A stretch of DNA of 64,000 bases from Adiantum capillus-veneris (Eukaryota > Streptophyta > Polypodiopsida > Polypodiales > Pteridaceae). The notes beneath the pieces were generated by a model, which was not told the DNA's origin, made no database searches, and saw only the letters and a list, made by a program, of their open reading frames with translations. Positions 34,441 through 44,788 of this stretch are shown here, in pieces. The position numbers and the translations under genes are program-made. The stretch is from the NCBI GenBank assembly GCA_014529385.2, contig CM043969.1, forward strand, positions 19,990,946-20,054,945, written 5' to 3'. Position 1 is the first letter of the stretch. Each line of letters opens with the position of its first letter.

Positions 34441-35770
34441 GTGCACCTTGTGACCCTAGGGAACATAGGGAATCCTATGGCCCATGATATTGTATATTGT
34501 CACCCTATGGCCCTTGGACCACAAGGTCTTTAGATGGGACAGAGGGCATCCAAGGGCCCGAGGGTGGCCTACGTACATAGGGTACACCATGGTGCATATT
34601 AACGGGCACCATGGGAGCCCCATGCACCTAGGACTCTAGGGCCATAGGATCTCCAAAAGGAACATAGGGAATCATATGGCCCTTGCGATTGTACATTTCC
34701 ACCCTATGGCACTTGGGCCATAGGGTCTTCAGATGGAACGTAGGGCACCTTGTGACCCTAGGGAACATAGGGAATCCTATGGTCCTTCAGATTGTAGATT
34801 GTCACCCTATGGCCCTTGGGCCACAAGGTCTCTAGATGGGACGTAGGGCACCCTGTGATCCTATGGATATAGGGCCATAGGATCTCCAAAAAAAACATAT
34901 GGAACCCTATGGCCCTTGAGATTGTACAAATACACCCTATCGCCCTTGGGCCACAAGGTCTCAAGATGGAACATAGGGCACCTTTTGATCCTATGGCCAT
35001 AGGTTCCTTATGTTCCTTTTGGAGATTCTATGGCGCTAGGGCCATAGGATCTTCAGAAGGAACATAGGGAACCATATGGCCCTTGAGATTGTACATTGTC
35101 ATCCTATGGTCCTTGGGCCACAGTGTCTCTTGATGGGACATAGGGCACCCTGTGATCCTATGTCCGTAGGGCCATATGTTCATTTTGGAGATCCTATGGC
35201 CCGAGGACCATAGGATCTCCAAAAGAAACATAGGGAACCCTGTGATCCTATGTCCGTAGGGCCATATGTTCATTTTGGAGATCCTATGGCTCGAGGACCA
35301 TAGGATCTCCAAAAGGAACATAGGGAACCCTATGGCCCTTAAGATTGTACATTCCCACATTATGGCCCTTGGGCCACAAGGTCTTCAATAGGTCACGCTT
35401 TGATCCTATGGCCCTAGGTTCTTTATGTTTCTTTTGGAGATTCTATGGCCCTAGTGCCACCCTATCTCCAAAAGGAACATAGGGAACCCTATGGCCCTTG
35501 AGATTATACATTGCCACCCTAAGGCCCTTGGGCCACAAGGTCTCTAGATTGGACATAGAGCACCATGTGATCCTATGGCCATAGTGCCATATATATGTTT
35601 TGGAGATCCTATGGCTCTATGGCCATAGGATTTTCAATAGGAACATAGGGAACCCTATGACCCTTGAGATTGTACATTGGCACCCTATGGCCAGATGGGA
35701 CATTGGTCACCCTATAGTATGATGTGAGACCACCCTATGGCTTATGGTCATAGGGTGCCTTAGGGCCATA
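34441..35770. repeat. palindromic satellite, block 5, inverted-unit subfamily
   Basis: The units here contain ggagatcctatggc facing gccataggatctcc, so the palindrome extends beyond the usual arms to about 16-17 bases each side. Period is about 115-200 bp. Recurring words are aaaaggaacatagggaaccc and agattgtacattg. Confidence 0.85.
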
Positions 35771-36090
35771 TGTTACTCTTTAGTATGAGGTGAAACCCTA
35801 TGTAGCCACACCCTGTCTGCCCTTCTAAAGATTCGATGTCTAGTTTTATTTTAGTGGACTACAAACGAATTTAAAGAAACTATATTACACCATATCTTAC
35901 AAACACAGATAGTGTACACTTTCTTTCCCACCTTTTTGCCTCTCTTTTTTTCCCATCCTCCTGCAACTGAACCCTAATCCATCCGCATACAACAATGCAC
36001 TCTACTCGTCCTCTTAAAACGTGTGCCCTACTCCCCACAACCCAATTACAGGTATCCATAGTTTCAGAATTTTCTGTAGTTATTGTCTTT
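35771..36090. other. non-satellite spacer
   Basis: Satellite decays at about 35820. The rest is unique-looking AT/CT-rich sequence without a recognised gene. Confidence 0.4.
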
Positions 36091-36400
36091 TGTATTTGCA
36101 GGTTTATAATTTTTTTTTGTAATTAGAGATTTTTGCAGTTAGAGTTTTACAATTTTATAGTATTAGGTCACTTATGAGGAGTTTTCTGTTTTACAGATTT
36201 AGGTCCCTAATAAGAGTTTTTTGTTTTACAAATTGAGGTCCCTAATTAGTGTCTTCTGTTTTATATTTTTAGGTCTATAATTAGAGTATTCTGTATTACA
36301 ATTTTAGATCTCTAATTAGAGATTTTTTTGTTTTATAGTTCTACGGTCTACAGTTTTACAATTTTAGAGATGTAAGTAATGATTTTTGTTTATTGTTTTA
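36091..36400. repeat. T-rich ~45-bp tandem repeat
   Basis: Five to six diverged units combine ttttctgttttacag with atttaggtccctaattagag. Confidence 0.65.
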
Positions 36401-37369
36401 GAGAGAGGTGATTCACAACTTAGCTAAAACGTAATTAGATTAAGAACAATTGAAACCGAATTAAGAAAAAAGATTAGGGTTTCTACAGGTTACCTCTGAG
36501 TAAATCTGTGTTTGATGAAAACCGGCTGCAGCAGTAGCAAGAAGTCACTTAGGTGTGTTGAGGCCGCAACGATGATGGTAACAGATCTATGTTTGGGAGG
36601 TCGCGACAGCAGTCCTTCTGTTGAAGGTTGTGGCGATGGCTTCACGTAGATCTATGTGCGCGTTGTAACGATGGCGTAGAACTGTATGCATAGGGAGAGA
36701 GGGAGAGAGAGACAGAGAAAGACAAGCCCTGTGCAGGTTTCTGTGTAGGTTTCGAGCAAGAAATGAGAGAGAAAAAGAGAGCGACAGCGCGGAAAAAATT
36801 GTGGTAGAGAGAGAAAGAGAGAGATAAGGTTAGTTAGGTTAGGTTAGAAATTCAAAATTCGAATTTTGAATGTAGGGGCTGTTCTCACGGGTTTGCAGTC
36901 GAGATTACTAGAGTTCTAGGCTTTGTGCGAAAATGAGACATAGCTCGTCGGCTCCGAAATTGAAAGAACAGAAAAAAAAAAAAGTTGGTGCAAGGCTTTG
37001 TCAATGTCCATATCTTTGTAGTACGAGTGGAACGACACCCATGAAGCAAAATTTGACTCCAGAATCAAAATATGCATAGTAAAAAATACACTAAAAATAG
37101 CTAAATTTTAAAAAAATTATCCCGAAAATTGTGCGCTATTTTTTTGTCCGATATCAATAAGTGTACTTAAAAACCCATTATGACAAAGTTTGTCGTAGCG
37201 TAATTTTTTTTTAAAATTATTTTTTAATTAGTTTTTAATTATTTTTTAAATTTATGCCACTTGCGGATATCCATTAAATGGCCGAAATTATTATGAAGAC
37301 ACCTCAGCCACCCGTGGGCTCACACCATAGGACGCAATGTTGGAGGTCAAGGATCAAAGCGTGCACTCA
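36401..37369. other. spacer with GA-rich runs
   Basis: GA microsatellite-like runs lie at about 36690-36720 and 36765-36830. A GTTAG-type repeat follows at 36829-36848, and a small palindrome, caaaattcgaattttg, at about 36854-36869. A T-rich stretch lies at 37200-37255. No gene is seen; a promoter or 5' untranslated region is possible but unsupported. Confidence 0.4.
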
Positions 37370-39080
37370 GTTCCATTTGAAAATCCTATGTCCTAGGGTT
37401 TTCCTCTTCTATCTTGTGAGATCCTTGTGGCCCTACGGTGGCAATGTGAAAGCTTGTGGACCTAGGGCCATAGGGTGGCAATGTATAAGCTCAAGAGCCA
37501 TAAGTTTCCCTATATTCCATTTGGAATCCTATGGCCCTAGGGTTTAGGGGCGACAATGGATAAGCCCCAATACATAGCCCTATGTTCCAGTTGGAGATCC
37601 TATGGCCCTAGGTCCACGACAATGTATAAGCTCAAGATCCATACGTTGCCCTACTTTCTAGTTGGAGATCCTATGGCCCTAGGGTCATGGGGTGGCAATA
37701 TGTAATGTCAAGGGCTATAGGGTGCCGCATGTCCCATATGGAGATCCTACGGCCCTAGGGCCATGGGGTGGCAATGTATAAGCTCAATGGCCATACATTG
37801 CCTATGTTCCATTCGGAAATCCTATGGCCCTAGGGTAATGGGGTGGCAATGTATAAGCTCAAGGGCCATACATTGCCTATGTTCCATTTGGAAATCCTAT
37901 GGCCCTAGGGTAATGGGGTGGCAATGTATAAGCTCAAGGGCCATACATTGCTTATGTTCCATTTGGAAATCCTATGGCCCTAGGGTAATGGGGTGGCAAT
38001 GTATAAGCTCAAGGTCCATAGGGTGCCACATGTCCCATATAGAGCTCCTATGGCCCTAGGGCCATGGGGTTGCATTGATATCTTGGCTACCCTTGAACCT
38101 GCACCCTTGAGCTTAGGGGCCTTAGGTTCTCTTATTGTATGTTGTGAGATCTTGTGGCCCTAGGGCCATAGGGTGGCAATGTATAAGCTCAAGGGCCATA
38201 CATTGCCTATGTTCCATTTGGAAATCCTATGGCCCTAGGGTCATGGGGTGGCAATGTATAAGCTCAAGGGCCATAGGGTGCCACATGTTCCATATAGAGA
38301 TCCTATGGCCCTAGGGCCATGGGGCTGCATTGATATCTTGGCCACCTTTGACATCTTGGCCATAGGTTGTCTTTTTGTATGTTTTGAAGTCTTGTGGCCC
38401 TAGGGCCATAGGGTGTCAATGCTCACACCCTTGGGCTTAGGGCCATAGGTTGTCTTTTTGTATGTTTTGAAGTCTTGTGGCCTTAGGGCCATAGGGTGTC
38501 AATGTATAAGCTCAAGGGCCATACGTTGCCCTATGTTCCATTTGGAAATCCTATAGCCCTAGGGTCATGGGGTTGCAATGTATAAGCTCAAGGGCCATAC
38601 ATTGTCGTATGTTTCATATGCCGATCCTATGGCCCTAGGGTCATGGGGTTGCAATGTATAAGCTCAAGGGCCATACATTGCCGTATGTTTCATTTGGAGA
38701 TCTTATGGCCCTAGGGTCATGGGGTGCCATAGGATGTATATATACTTGACGTGAAACTCCCTATGGCCCTAAGGCCATAGGATGTATATATACTTGGCAT
38801 GAAACTCCGTGAGGTGATCTTGAGGACAACCCTATGGCCATCAGGCCTTAGGGAGCTAATATAGAGCAAATATGCTTTATACCGGCATAGAGAGCTATGG
38901 CCCTGGGGCCATAGCAAAACAATGAGGGTTTTTTGGAAACAATGAGGGCGCCTTGTGGTCTAGGGGCCATAGGAAGTCAATATAGATCATAGAGCATAGA
39001 CGATAGAGCATAGAGCACAAAGAGATTCTTAGTAGCATAGAGGGAACCCTATGACCTTCAGGCCACAGGGTGCTTCTCAT
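37370..39080. repeat. palindromic satellite, block 6, 75-bp subfamily
   Basis: The central part (about 37742-38060) is a homogeneous 75-bp tandem repeat: aaatcctatggccctagggt, aatggggtggcaatgtataa, gctcaagggccatacattgc. The aaatcc landmark recurs at 37817, 37892 and 37967. Because 75 is a multiple of 3, one frame stays open as a 25-residue repeat; this is not evidence of coding. Units toward 39080 return to the block-4 type. Confidence 0.9.
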
Positions 39081-39181
39081 GAAACACCCACATACATAAT
39101 TGTTATGCTTTATGCTACGTAAATCAATATACTATGCAAGCAGTTTGTTTAACAATTATTCTTGCAAATCTTCTTGCAGGT

Positions 39182-39775
39182 ATGGCTAATTTCAATCATG
39201 GTGATAGAGTGTGCATGTTTGTAGCGACACAAAAGGTTGCCATTGGGACTGTATTTGAAATAAATCCAAGTGCATATTGTTCTGGCATGCTTATTGGGGA
39301 AGGCAAGGTATCGGTGTCAATTGATTTATGTTTTGAAAAGAAAGCACTCATCCCTTTTCCAACAATGGATGGATTGACAGTGGGAGATGCTTTTCATAGT
39401 ATTGTGAAATGGAGTAGTGGGTTGTTGCAACATATAAATGAGATGCAGTACAAAGGGGCTTCTATGCATGAGGCTGACAAAGCAGAAGGAGCACTGGATG
39501 CACAATGTAATGGAATGAGCTACAGAGAGGTTTGGAAGGATAAGAGGGTTCAACTTTGGGATGAAAGCAAAACACATGTAGTAGCCGAAGGGGTTGTCAT
39601 GTATGTGTGTCCGTTTGACTCTGTAAACTTTGGTGAGCTAGGTGAAGATAACATTGGTATTGGTATCGAAACATCCTATGCAGATGAGGCTACTATTTCT
39701 GCAGAAGCTAGTGTATGCAGCATTAATCTAGTTTGTTGGCCTATCAAGAGAGTGACAACTATGGATGGAAAATAA
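39182..39775 (+). CDS. transposon-associated domain exon (DUF8039-like?)
   Basis: A 197-codon frame starts with MANFNHGDRVCMFVATQKVA and follows a good splice acceptor (tcttcttgcag, ending about 39179), so it is probably a last exon or a start just inside one. Its middle, TVFEINPSAYCSGMLIGEG...FPTMDGLTVGDAFHSIVKW, resembles the small domain often attached to plant En/Spm (CACTA) ORFs, where G-x-x-x-G-D-A-x-x-x-x-V-x-W is typical. No transposase catalytic domain is present. It sits between the satellite compartment and a copia element whose LTR starts 26 bp after the stop. It is intact as read, but its origin is uncertain. Confidence 0.35.
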   Translation: MANFNHGDRVCMFVATQKVAIGTVFEINPSAYCSGMLIGEGKVSVSIDLCFEKKALIPFPTMDGLTVGDAFHSIVKWSSGLLQHINEMQYKGASMHEADKAEGALDAQCNGMSYREVWKDKRVQLWDESKTHVVAEGVVMYVCPFDSVNFGELGEDNIGIGIETSYADEATISAEASVCSINLVCWPIKRVTTMDGK

Positions 39776-39801
39776 TTGTTATGCTATGAGGATCTACATG
39801 C

Positions 39802-40028
39802 TGTTACCATATACATGTGGTAGTGATGTGTGTGAACACACTAGGACCGCCGGGGCATTTTTTCCCTCTTTAGGAGGTTTTTTCCCCCGTGCATTGTATA
39901 TACGCCCATCACTCTAGGGCTATCTATCTTTCCTTTGCACACTAAGTAACACACTCTCTATTGTGTGCCTTGAGCTTCCTTCGTCTTCTCCAAGCTGTGT
40001 GTGTTTCTCTGCAACCCTAATTTCAACA
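39802..40028 (+). repeat. copia 5' LTR
   Basis: This is a 227-bp LTR, TGTTACCATA...TTTCAACA, with a TATA-like TATATA at about 39897-39902. Confidence 0.9.
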
Positions 40029-40030
40029 AT

Positions 40031-40042
40031 TGGTATCAGAGC
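40031..40042 (+). other. copia primer-binding site (tRNA-iMet)
   Basis: TGGTATCAGAGC lies two bases after the LTR end. This is the standard plant copia site. Confidence 0.95.
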
Positions 40043-40390
40043 AGGTCACGTCCTCCCGGGCTTAGTTGCCAGCTGCTCCAGCACACGCCTGTTCACTTTC
40101 TCCGATTTCAGTGAGCTTTGGCAAGCGTTCGCAGGTCGACAAATATTTTGGGAGAGCTCGAAGATCTTGGTCTGCTCAGAATTTTGATTTGGGCTCATTT
40201 CGGCCTCCGTTTCCATTACGGGCAGTACTGCACAAGCTATTTCGTCATTTTGTGCAGATTTTCTGTCAGTGCCGTTTTTTGCATAACAGGTGCCTTATAG
40301 TCTTCTACGGTTTGTGCTATATAGCACAAGTTGTTCCCGCTCCATTTCTCCTATTTTCGGGCAGTTTTCACATCAGGTGCAGCATTTACC

Positions 40391-43300
40391 ATGGCTGACA
40401 ACAACAACACAGATGTGTTCAAGATGTTTGCTGCTGAGGACAGGTTGGATGGGGACAACTACCCTATGTGGGCTTATATGATGCAACATGTTCTTGTGTC
40501 AAAAGGTGTCTGGAACATTGTGCAGGGCATTGATGTACGTCCTGGTTCTGAAGATGTAGGCGATGTTGAGGATGTTGCAGGTCTTGCTGCAAGGATTGCA
40601 GCTGTTAGAGTTGTTTTGCCTACAGCAGAACAAGCTCGTTGGGATGTTAAGGATGCGCAGGCTCATGCATTGATTGCGTTGTCTGTGAAACGCACCATTA
40701 TTCCTCACATCCGTTCAGCAAAATCTGCAAAACAGGCTTGGGATATTCTAGCAGGTCTTTATGCAAGCCGCAATGAGGCTAAAATTGCTTTGCTGCGTAA
40801 AGAGCTAGAGTCGAAGATTATGCATGAGGAAGATGATATGGACACTTTCCTTGCTAGTGTCAAGGATATCAATGAGCAACTCATTTTTGCAGGTGAAGTC
40901 ATTTCTGACAGTTCCCTTGTGCAGACTGTTCTTGATGCCTTACCAGATTCCTACCAGACTTTTGCTAGTACTTGGAGACTGATGACCCAAGGAAATCCTG
41001 AAGTTGTCAAGTTTGATGCATTATGCACATTGCTGTTGCAAGAGTCACTTCCTAGAAAAAACAGGACTAGGCAGCGTGCAGTTGAACAGGCTTTTATTGC
41101 TTCTCAAAGAAAGGGTGGTAACAGTAATGCAGCCACTTCTTATGGTTCTGCTGCGAGTGGCAAAAATTCTGTTCCTAATGCTTCTGCTGGCAGCACTTCG
41201 TCTGGCAATTCTGGTGATAAGGGCAAAAAGAAGATGCGTTGCCATTATTGTAAAGCCAATGATCACTTGATCAAGTCGTGTCCTAAGTTGAAGGCCAAAG
41301 AGGCTAAGAAGAAAGAGGGTGGTTCCACTGCAAATGCTGGTTCCACTACAAATGCAGCCATTGTTGAGTCTTCTGTGAAAGGAGATTGTGATGCTGATGT
41401 TGATGCAGAATGGGCTTTTAGCGCAGAGTGCACTTACAATCCTGCTGTCCATGATGCATGCTTGTCAATTGCTGTAGATTCACATGTGTGGTATTTCGAC
41501 AGTGGTGCTACAAAGCACATTACCTCACATCGTGAATTGTTTACCTCTCTCGAGTCTGTCCCTCATGGGAATTCAGTCACTTGTGCCAACAACGCCTCTT
41601 ATCCAGTTCAGGGAGTTGGAAAGATTGTGCTCACTGCTGCTAATGGCAGTTCCTTCACACTTGTTGATGCACTTTATGTACCTGGGATCAAGAAGAATCT
41701 CTTGTCTGTATCCGCACTTGCTAGACTTGGACTTGTAGTCAAATTTGTGGATGACAGATGTACAGTTCATGATCTCAGTTTTGGTGATGAAATTGTTGCA
41801 TCTGGGCTTTTGTGCCGTGGGCTGTATAAGCTCACTTTGTATGACAAGTGTGGACAAAATTTTGCAAATGCTGTTGCAGATTCAAGGGCTATTTCAGATG
41901 CAAAACTTTGGCATGCACGTTTTGGTCATCTGAATTTTGCCAGTTTGCTGCGTTTGCAGAAATCTGATATGGTTGCTTCTTTGCCGCCTCTTGAAGCACC
42001 TATCAAACATGTTTGTGAAGGCTGTATTCTGGGTAAAATGCAGCGTTCTAAGTTTCCAAAGGATGGTTTAGTTAGGGCTACATGCAGGTTGCAGCTTGTG
42101 CATAGTGACGTTTGTGGGCCCATGCAAACTCCGTCCTTGGGCAATTACCTGTACTTCGTGACTTTCATTGATGATTACTCCAGGCATGCGTGGGTATTTC
42201 CGCTTAAAGCGAAGTCCGAAGTTTTTATGTGCTTCAAACAATTTTTGGCTATGGCTGAAAATGTCTCAAAATGTACTATGGGCACCCTCCGTTCCGATCG
42301 AGGGGGGGAGTATATGTCTCATGAATTTAATGCATTTCTGGCTAGTCATGGGATAAAACACCAATGTACAGTGCCTTATACACCTCAGCAAAATGGTGTT
42401 GCTGAGAGGAAAAACAGGTCACTAACGGAAATGGCACGATGTATGGTCAAAAGTCAAGCTTTGCCGCATTCTTTTTGGCTTGAGGCCATCATGTGTGCCA
42501 CTTATGTACTTAACAGGGGTCCTACGAAAGCTTTGCAGTCTATTACTCCATATGAAGCATGGCATGATAGAAAACCTTCTATTGAGCACATGCGTGTTTT
42601 TGGCTGTTTGGCATATGCTTTGGTGCCACAAGTGCAGCGCAGAAAATTGGATGATAAGGCTGTCAAATGTATTTTTGTTGGTTATAGTGCTGAAAGCAAA
42701 GGTTACAGGTTGTATCATCCGCAAACAAAACGTATTTTGGTTTCACGGGATGTAGTGTTTGTGGAAGATTCTGTTCAACCCTTGCTGTCATGTACTAGAG
42801 ACAGTAATGTAAGCTCACAGGACATTTATGACACTTTGTTGCCTCTTTTCAGTGGTGGAAATACGAATGTAAGTTCCAATGAGGCAAATGTACAGCCTAT
42901 GGGGGTTTCTGAAAATGTTTTAGAACAGCCTATTACTGATGCAGATGTACATGATGTACTTGATGAGGAAAGGGCTGAAAATGAGCAGGCTAGAGGTATG
43001 CCAAAATGGCTGGTGCACACTTTGCGTGACAGTAAATTGGATGCACCTTTATCTAGTCGTACTCGTTCAGGCTCTCGCCATGCATCTTATGCATCAGATT
43101 GTTATGCTTTGGCTGTGTCTAGTTTACATGATGTTGAGGAACCTCTGTCCTTTGATGAAGCACAGAATTCAAAAAATTGGATTGCTGCCATGAAATCAGA
43201 ATATGATGCACTTATAGAGAATGACACATGGACTTTATGTGATTTGCCTCCTGGCAAAAAGGCCATTGGTACGAAGTGGGTTTACAAGTTGAAACGCAAG

Positions 43301-44677
43301 CCGGATGGTGAGATCGATCGCCATAAGGCTCGACTTGTTGCAAAGGGTTATGCACAACAAAAAGGCATAGATTATGAAGAGACTTTTGCTCCCACTTGTC
43401 GTATGACTACTGTGCGTTTTCTATGTGCATTGGCAGCTCATTTTGGTTGGGATGTACATCAATCAGACATTGTTACTGCTTTCTTGAATGGTGACATATT
43501 TGAGGAAGTTTATGTAACGCAGCCTCGCGGTTTTGTCATAAAAGGACAAGAGGACAAAGTGTGCAAATGTAAGAAGGCTTTGTATGGGTTGAAGCAATCT
43601 CCTCGTGCTTGGTATGAGAAAGCTGACACTCATTTGGTTAAACGAGGCTTTCGTAACAGTCCAACAGAAAGCACATTGTATGTAAAGCGTGAGGATGATG
43701 TATTTCTCATTGTGGTTCTTTATGTTGATGATTTGCTGATCACTGGACCAAATGAGAGACATATTGCTGAATTTAAGGCTGATTTGAATGCTACTTTCAA
43801 GATGAAAGATTTGGGGCTGTTGCATCATTACTTGGGTATACAGTTTAAGCAGTGTGATGGTGGTATTGCCTTGTGTCAGAAAAGTTACATAGAGACATTG
43901 CTATGTAAGTTTGGACTTGAGGATTGCAAACCTATTGCCACTCCCATGGAAACAGGTTTGAAGTTGAGTCTACATGATGTTGGCGATCCTGCTGATGTCA
44001 CTCTTTACCAAACTGCTGTTGGCTGCCTCATTTATGTATGCAACACGAGGCCAGATATTCAGTTTGCAGTCTCGCAGGTCAGCAGATTTATGCATAGCCC
44101 AGGGTCTAAGCATTGGCAGGCTGTCAAGAGGATTTTCTGCTACCTTAGTGGCACTTTACATCTTGGCTTGTTTTATCCCAAGGGGGGATCATTGCCGCCA
44201 GACTTACATGCTTTTTCGGACTCAGATTGGGCTGGTTGTTTTGACACGCGAGTGTCCACAAGTGGTTTTTGTTTCATGCTTGGCAGTTCATGTATATTAT
44301 GGTTGAGCAAGAAGCAACCTACTGTGGCCACTTCGAGTTGTGAGGCTGAGTACAGGGCAGTCTTCACAGCTACGGTTGAGTGTGTATGGCTCAGACGCCT
44401 TATGGCTGACTTGGGTGTTGGACAGGACACTGCCAACACTATCTACACTGACAGTCAGAGCGCATTGGCAGTTGCGAGGAACCCAGTTTTTCATGCTCGC
44501 ACAAAGCACATTGAGGTGCATTACCACTATGTCAGGGAGAGGCTCTCAGCAGGAGAGATCAGCTTGGCTTATGTGCCAACACAGGACAACCTTGCAGATC
44601 TTTTCACAAAGGCATTGTCTCGTGAGAAGCTTGAAGCTTTCCGCAAAGCTTTGGGCTTACTCCCCTTTGTGGACTGA
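40391..44677 (+). CDS. copia gag-pol polyprotein
   Basis: The polyprotein is about 1428 residues from the ATG at 40391 (MADNNNTDVFKMFAAEDRLD), preferred over the in-frame ATG at 40331 because copia Gag usually begins so. Numbering from 40331: Gag with CHYCKANDHLIKSC knuckle at ~304; protease YFDSGATKHIT, Asp ~390; GAG-pre-integrase and HHCC finger ~505-560; integrase D593, D656 and E692, the last two 35 residues apart; reverse transcriptase with YVDD at ~1131 (43721-43732); RNase H SDSDWAG, SSCEAEYRA, YTDSQSA. All catalytic residues seen are present and there is no stop or frameshift. It makes Gag particles and copies element RNA to DNA in the cytoplasm; integrase acts in the nucleus. Confidence 0.95.
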   Translation: MADNNNTDVFKMFAAEDRLDGDNYPMWAYMMQHVLVSKGVWNIVQGIDVRPGSEDVGDVEDVAGLAARIAAVRVVLPTAEQARWDVKDAQAHALIALSVKRTIIPHIRSAKSAKQAWDILAGLYASRNEAKIALLRKELESKIMHEEDDMDTFLASVKDINEQLIFAGEVISDSSLVQTVLDALPDSYQTFASTWRLMTQGNPEVVKFDALCTLLLQESLPRKNRTRQRAVEQAFIASQRKGGNSNAATSYGSAASGKNSVPNASAGSTSSGNSGDKGKKKMRCHYCKANDHLIKSCPKLKAKEAKKKEGGSTANAGSTTNAAIVESSVKGDCDADVDAEWAFSAECTYNPAVHDACLSIAVDSHVWYFDSGATKHITSHRELFTSLESVPHGNSVTCANNASYPVQGVGKIVLTAANGSSFTLVDALYVPGIKKNLLSVSALARLGLVVKFVDDRCTVHDLSFGDEIVASGLLCRGLYKLTLYDKCGQNFANAVADSRAISDAKLWHARFGHLNFASLLRLQKSDMVASLPPLEAPIKHVCEGCILGKMQRSKFPKDGLVRATCRLQLVHSDVCGPMQTPSLGNYLYFVTFIDDYSRHAWVFPLKAKSEVFMCFKQFLAMAENVSKCTMGTLRSDRGGEYMSHEFNAFLASHGIKHQCTVPYTPQQNGVAERKNRSLTEMARCMVKSQALPHSFWLEAIMCATYVLNRGPTKALQSITPYEAWHDRKPSIEHMRVFGCLAYALVPQVQRRKLDDKAVKCIFVGYSAESKGYRLYHPQTKRILVSRDVVFVEDSVQPLLSCTRDSNVSSQDIYDTLLPLFSGGNTNVSSNEANVQPMGVSENVLEQPITDADVHDVLDEERAENEQARGMPKWLVHTLRDSKLDAPLSSRTRSGSRHASYASDCYALAVSSLHDVEEPLSFDEAQNSKNWIAAMKSEYDALIENDTWTLCDLPPGKKAIGTKWVYKLKRKPDGEIDRHKARLVAKGYAQQKGIDYEETFAPTCRMTTVRFLCALAAHFGWDVHQSDIVTAFLNGDIFEEVYVTQPRGFVIKGQEDKVCKCKKALYGLKQSPRAWYEKADTHLVKRGFRNSPTESTLYVKREDDVFLIVVLYVDDLLITGPNERHIAEFKADLNATFKMKDLGLLHHYLGIQFKQCDGGIALCQKSYIETLLCKFGLEDCKPIATPMETGLKLSLHDVGDPADVTLYQTAVGCLIYVCNTRPDIQFAVSQVSRFMHSPGSKHWQAVKRIFCYLSGTLHLGLFYPKGGSLPPDLHAFSDSDWAGCFDTRVSTSGFCFMLGSSCILWLSKKQPTVATSSCEAEYRAVFTATVECVWLRRLMADLGVGQDTANTIYTDSQSALAVARNPVFHARTKHIEVHYHYVRERLSAGEISLAYVPTQDNLADLFTKALSREKLEAFRKALGLLPFVD

Positions 44678-44740
44678 TCCTGTCCTCAGGGCATGGCACT
44701 TCCCTTTACTCATGTGCCAGCTCTCGTTCACCGCATCACT

Positions 44741-44752
44741 CCAGGGGGGATT
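44741..44752 (+). other. copia polypurine tract
   Basis: CCAGGGGGGATT directly precedes the TG of the 3' LTR. Confidence 0.85.
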
Positions 44753-44788
44753 TGTTACCATATACATGTGGTAGTGATGTGTGTGAAC
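44753..44788 (+). repeat. copia 3' LTR, first 36 bp only
   Basis: These bases are identical to the start of the 5' LTR (39802-39837). After that the sequences share nothing. Confidence 0.9.

Larger units (their letters stand above)
39802..44788 (+). mobile_element. Ty1/copia retrotransposon, intact polyprotein, 3' LTR truncated
   Basis: Order: 5' LTR, initiator-Met primer site, leader, one uninterrupted gag-pol frame, polypurine tract, then only the first 36 bp of the 3' LTR. Domain order protease, integrase, reverse transcriptase, RNase H defines copia. At 44788/44789 the element passes abruptly into a minus-strand gypsy integrase. The left flank is a different sequence (39182-39775), so no target duplication can be seen and the right side has been deleted or rearranged. 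Confidence 0.95.

Noticed and set aside
36825-36850. Telomere-like repeat (ggttagttaggttaggttag)
   Set aside because: It is only a few units of GTTAG type, not the plant TTTAGGG repeat, and sits inside GA-rich low-complexity DNA.
20103-39080. CRISPR-like look of regularly spaced palindromic repeats
   Set aside because: The spacers are themselves repeated, unit lengths vary, the context is plant retroelements, and no cas-like gene exists.
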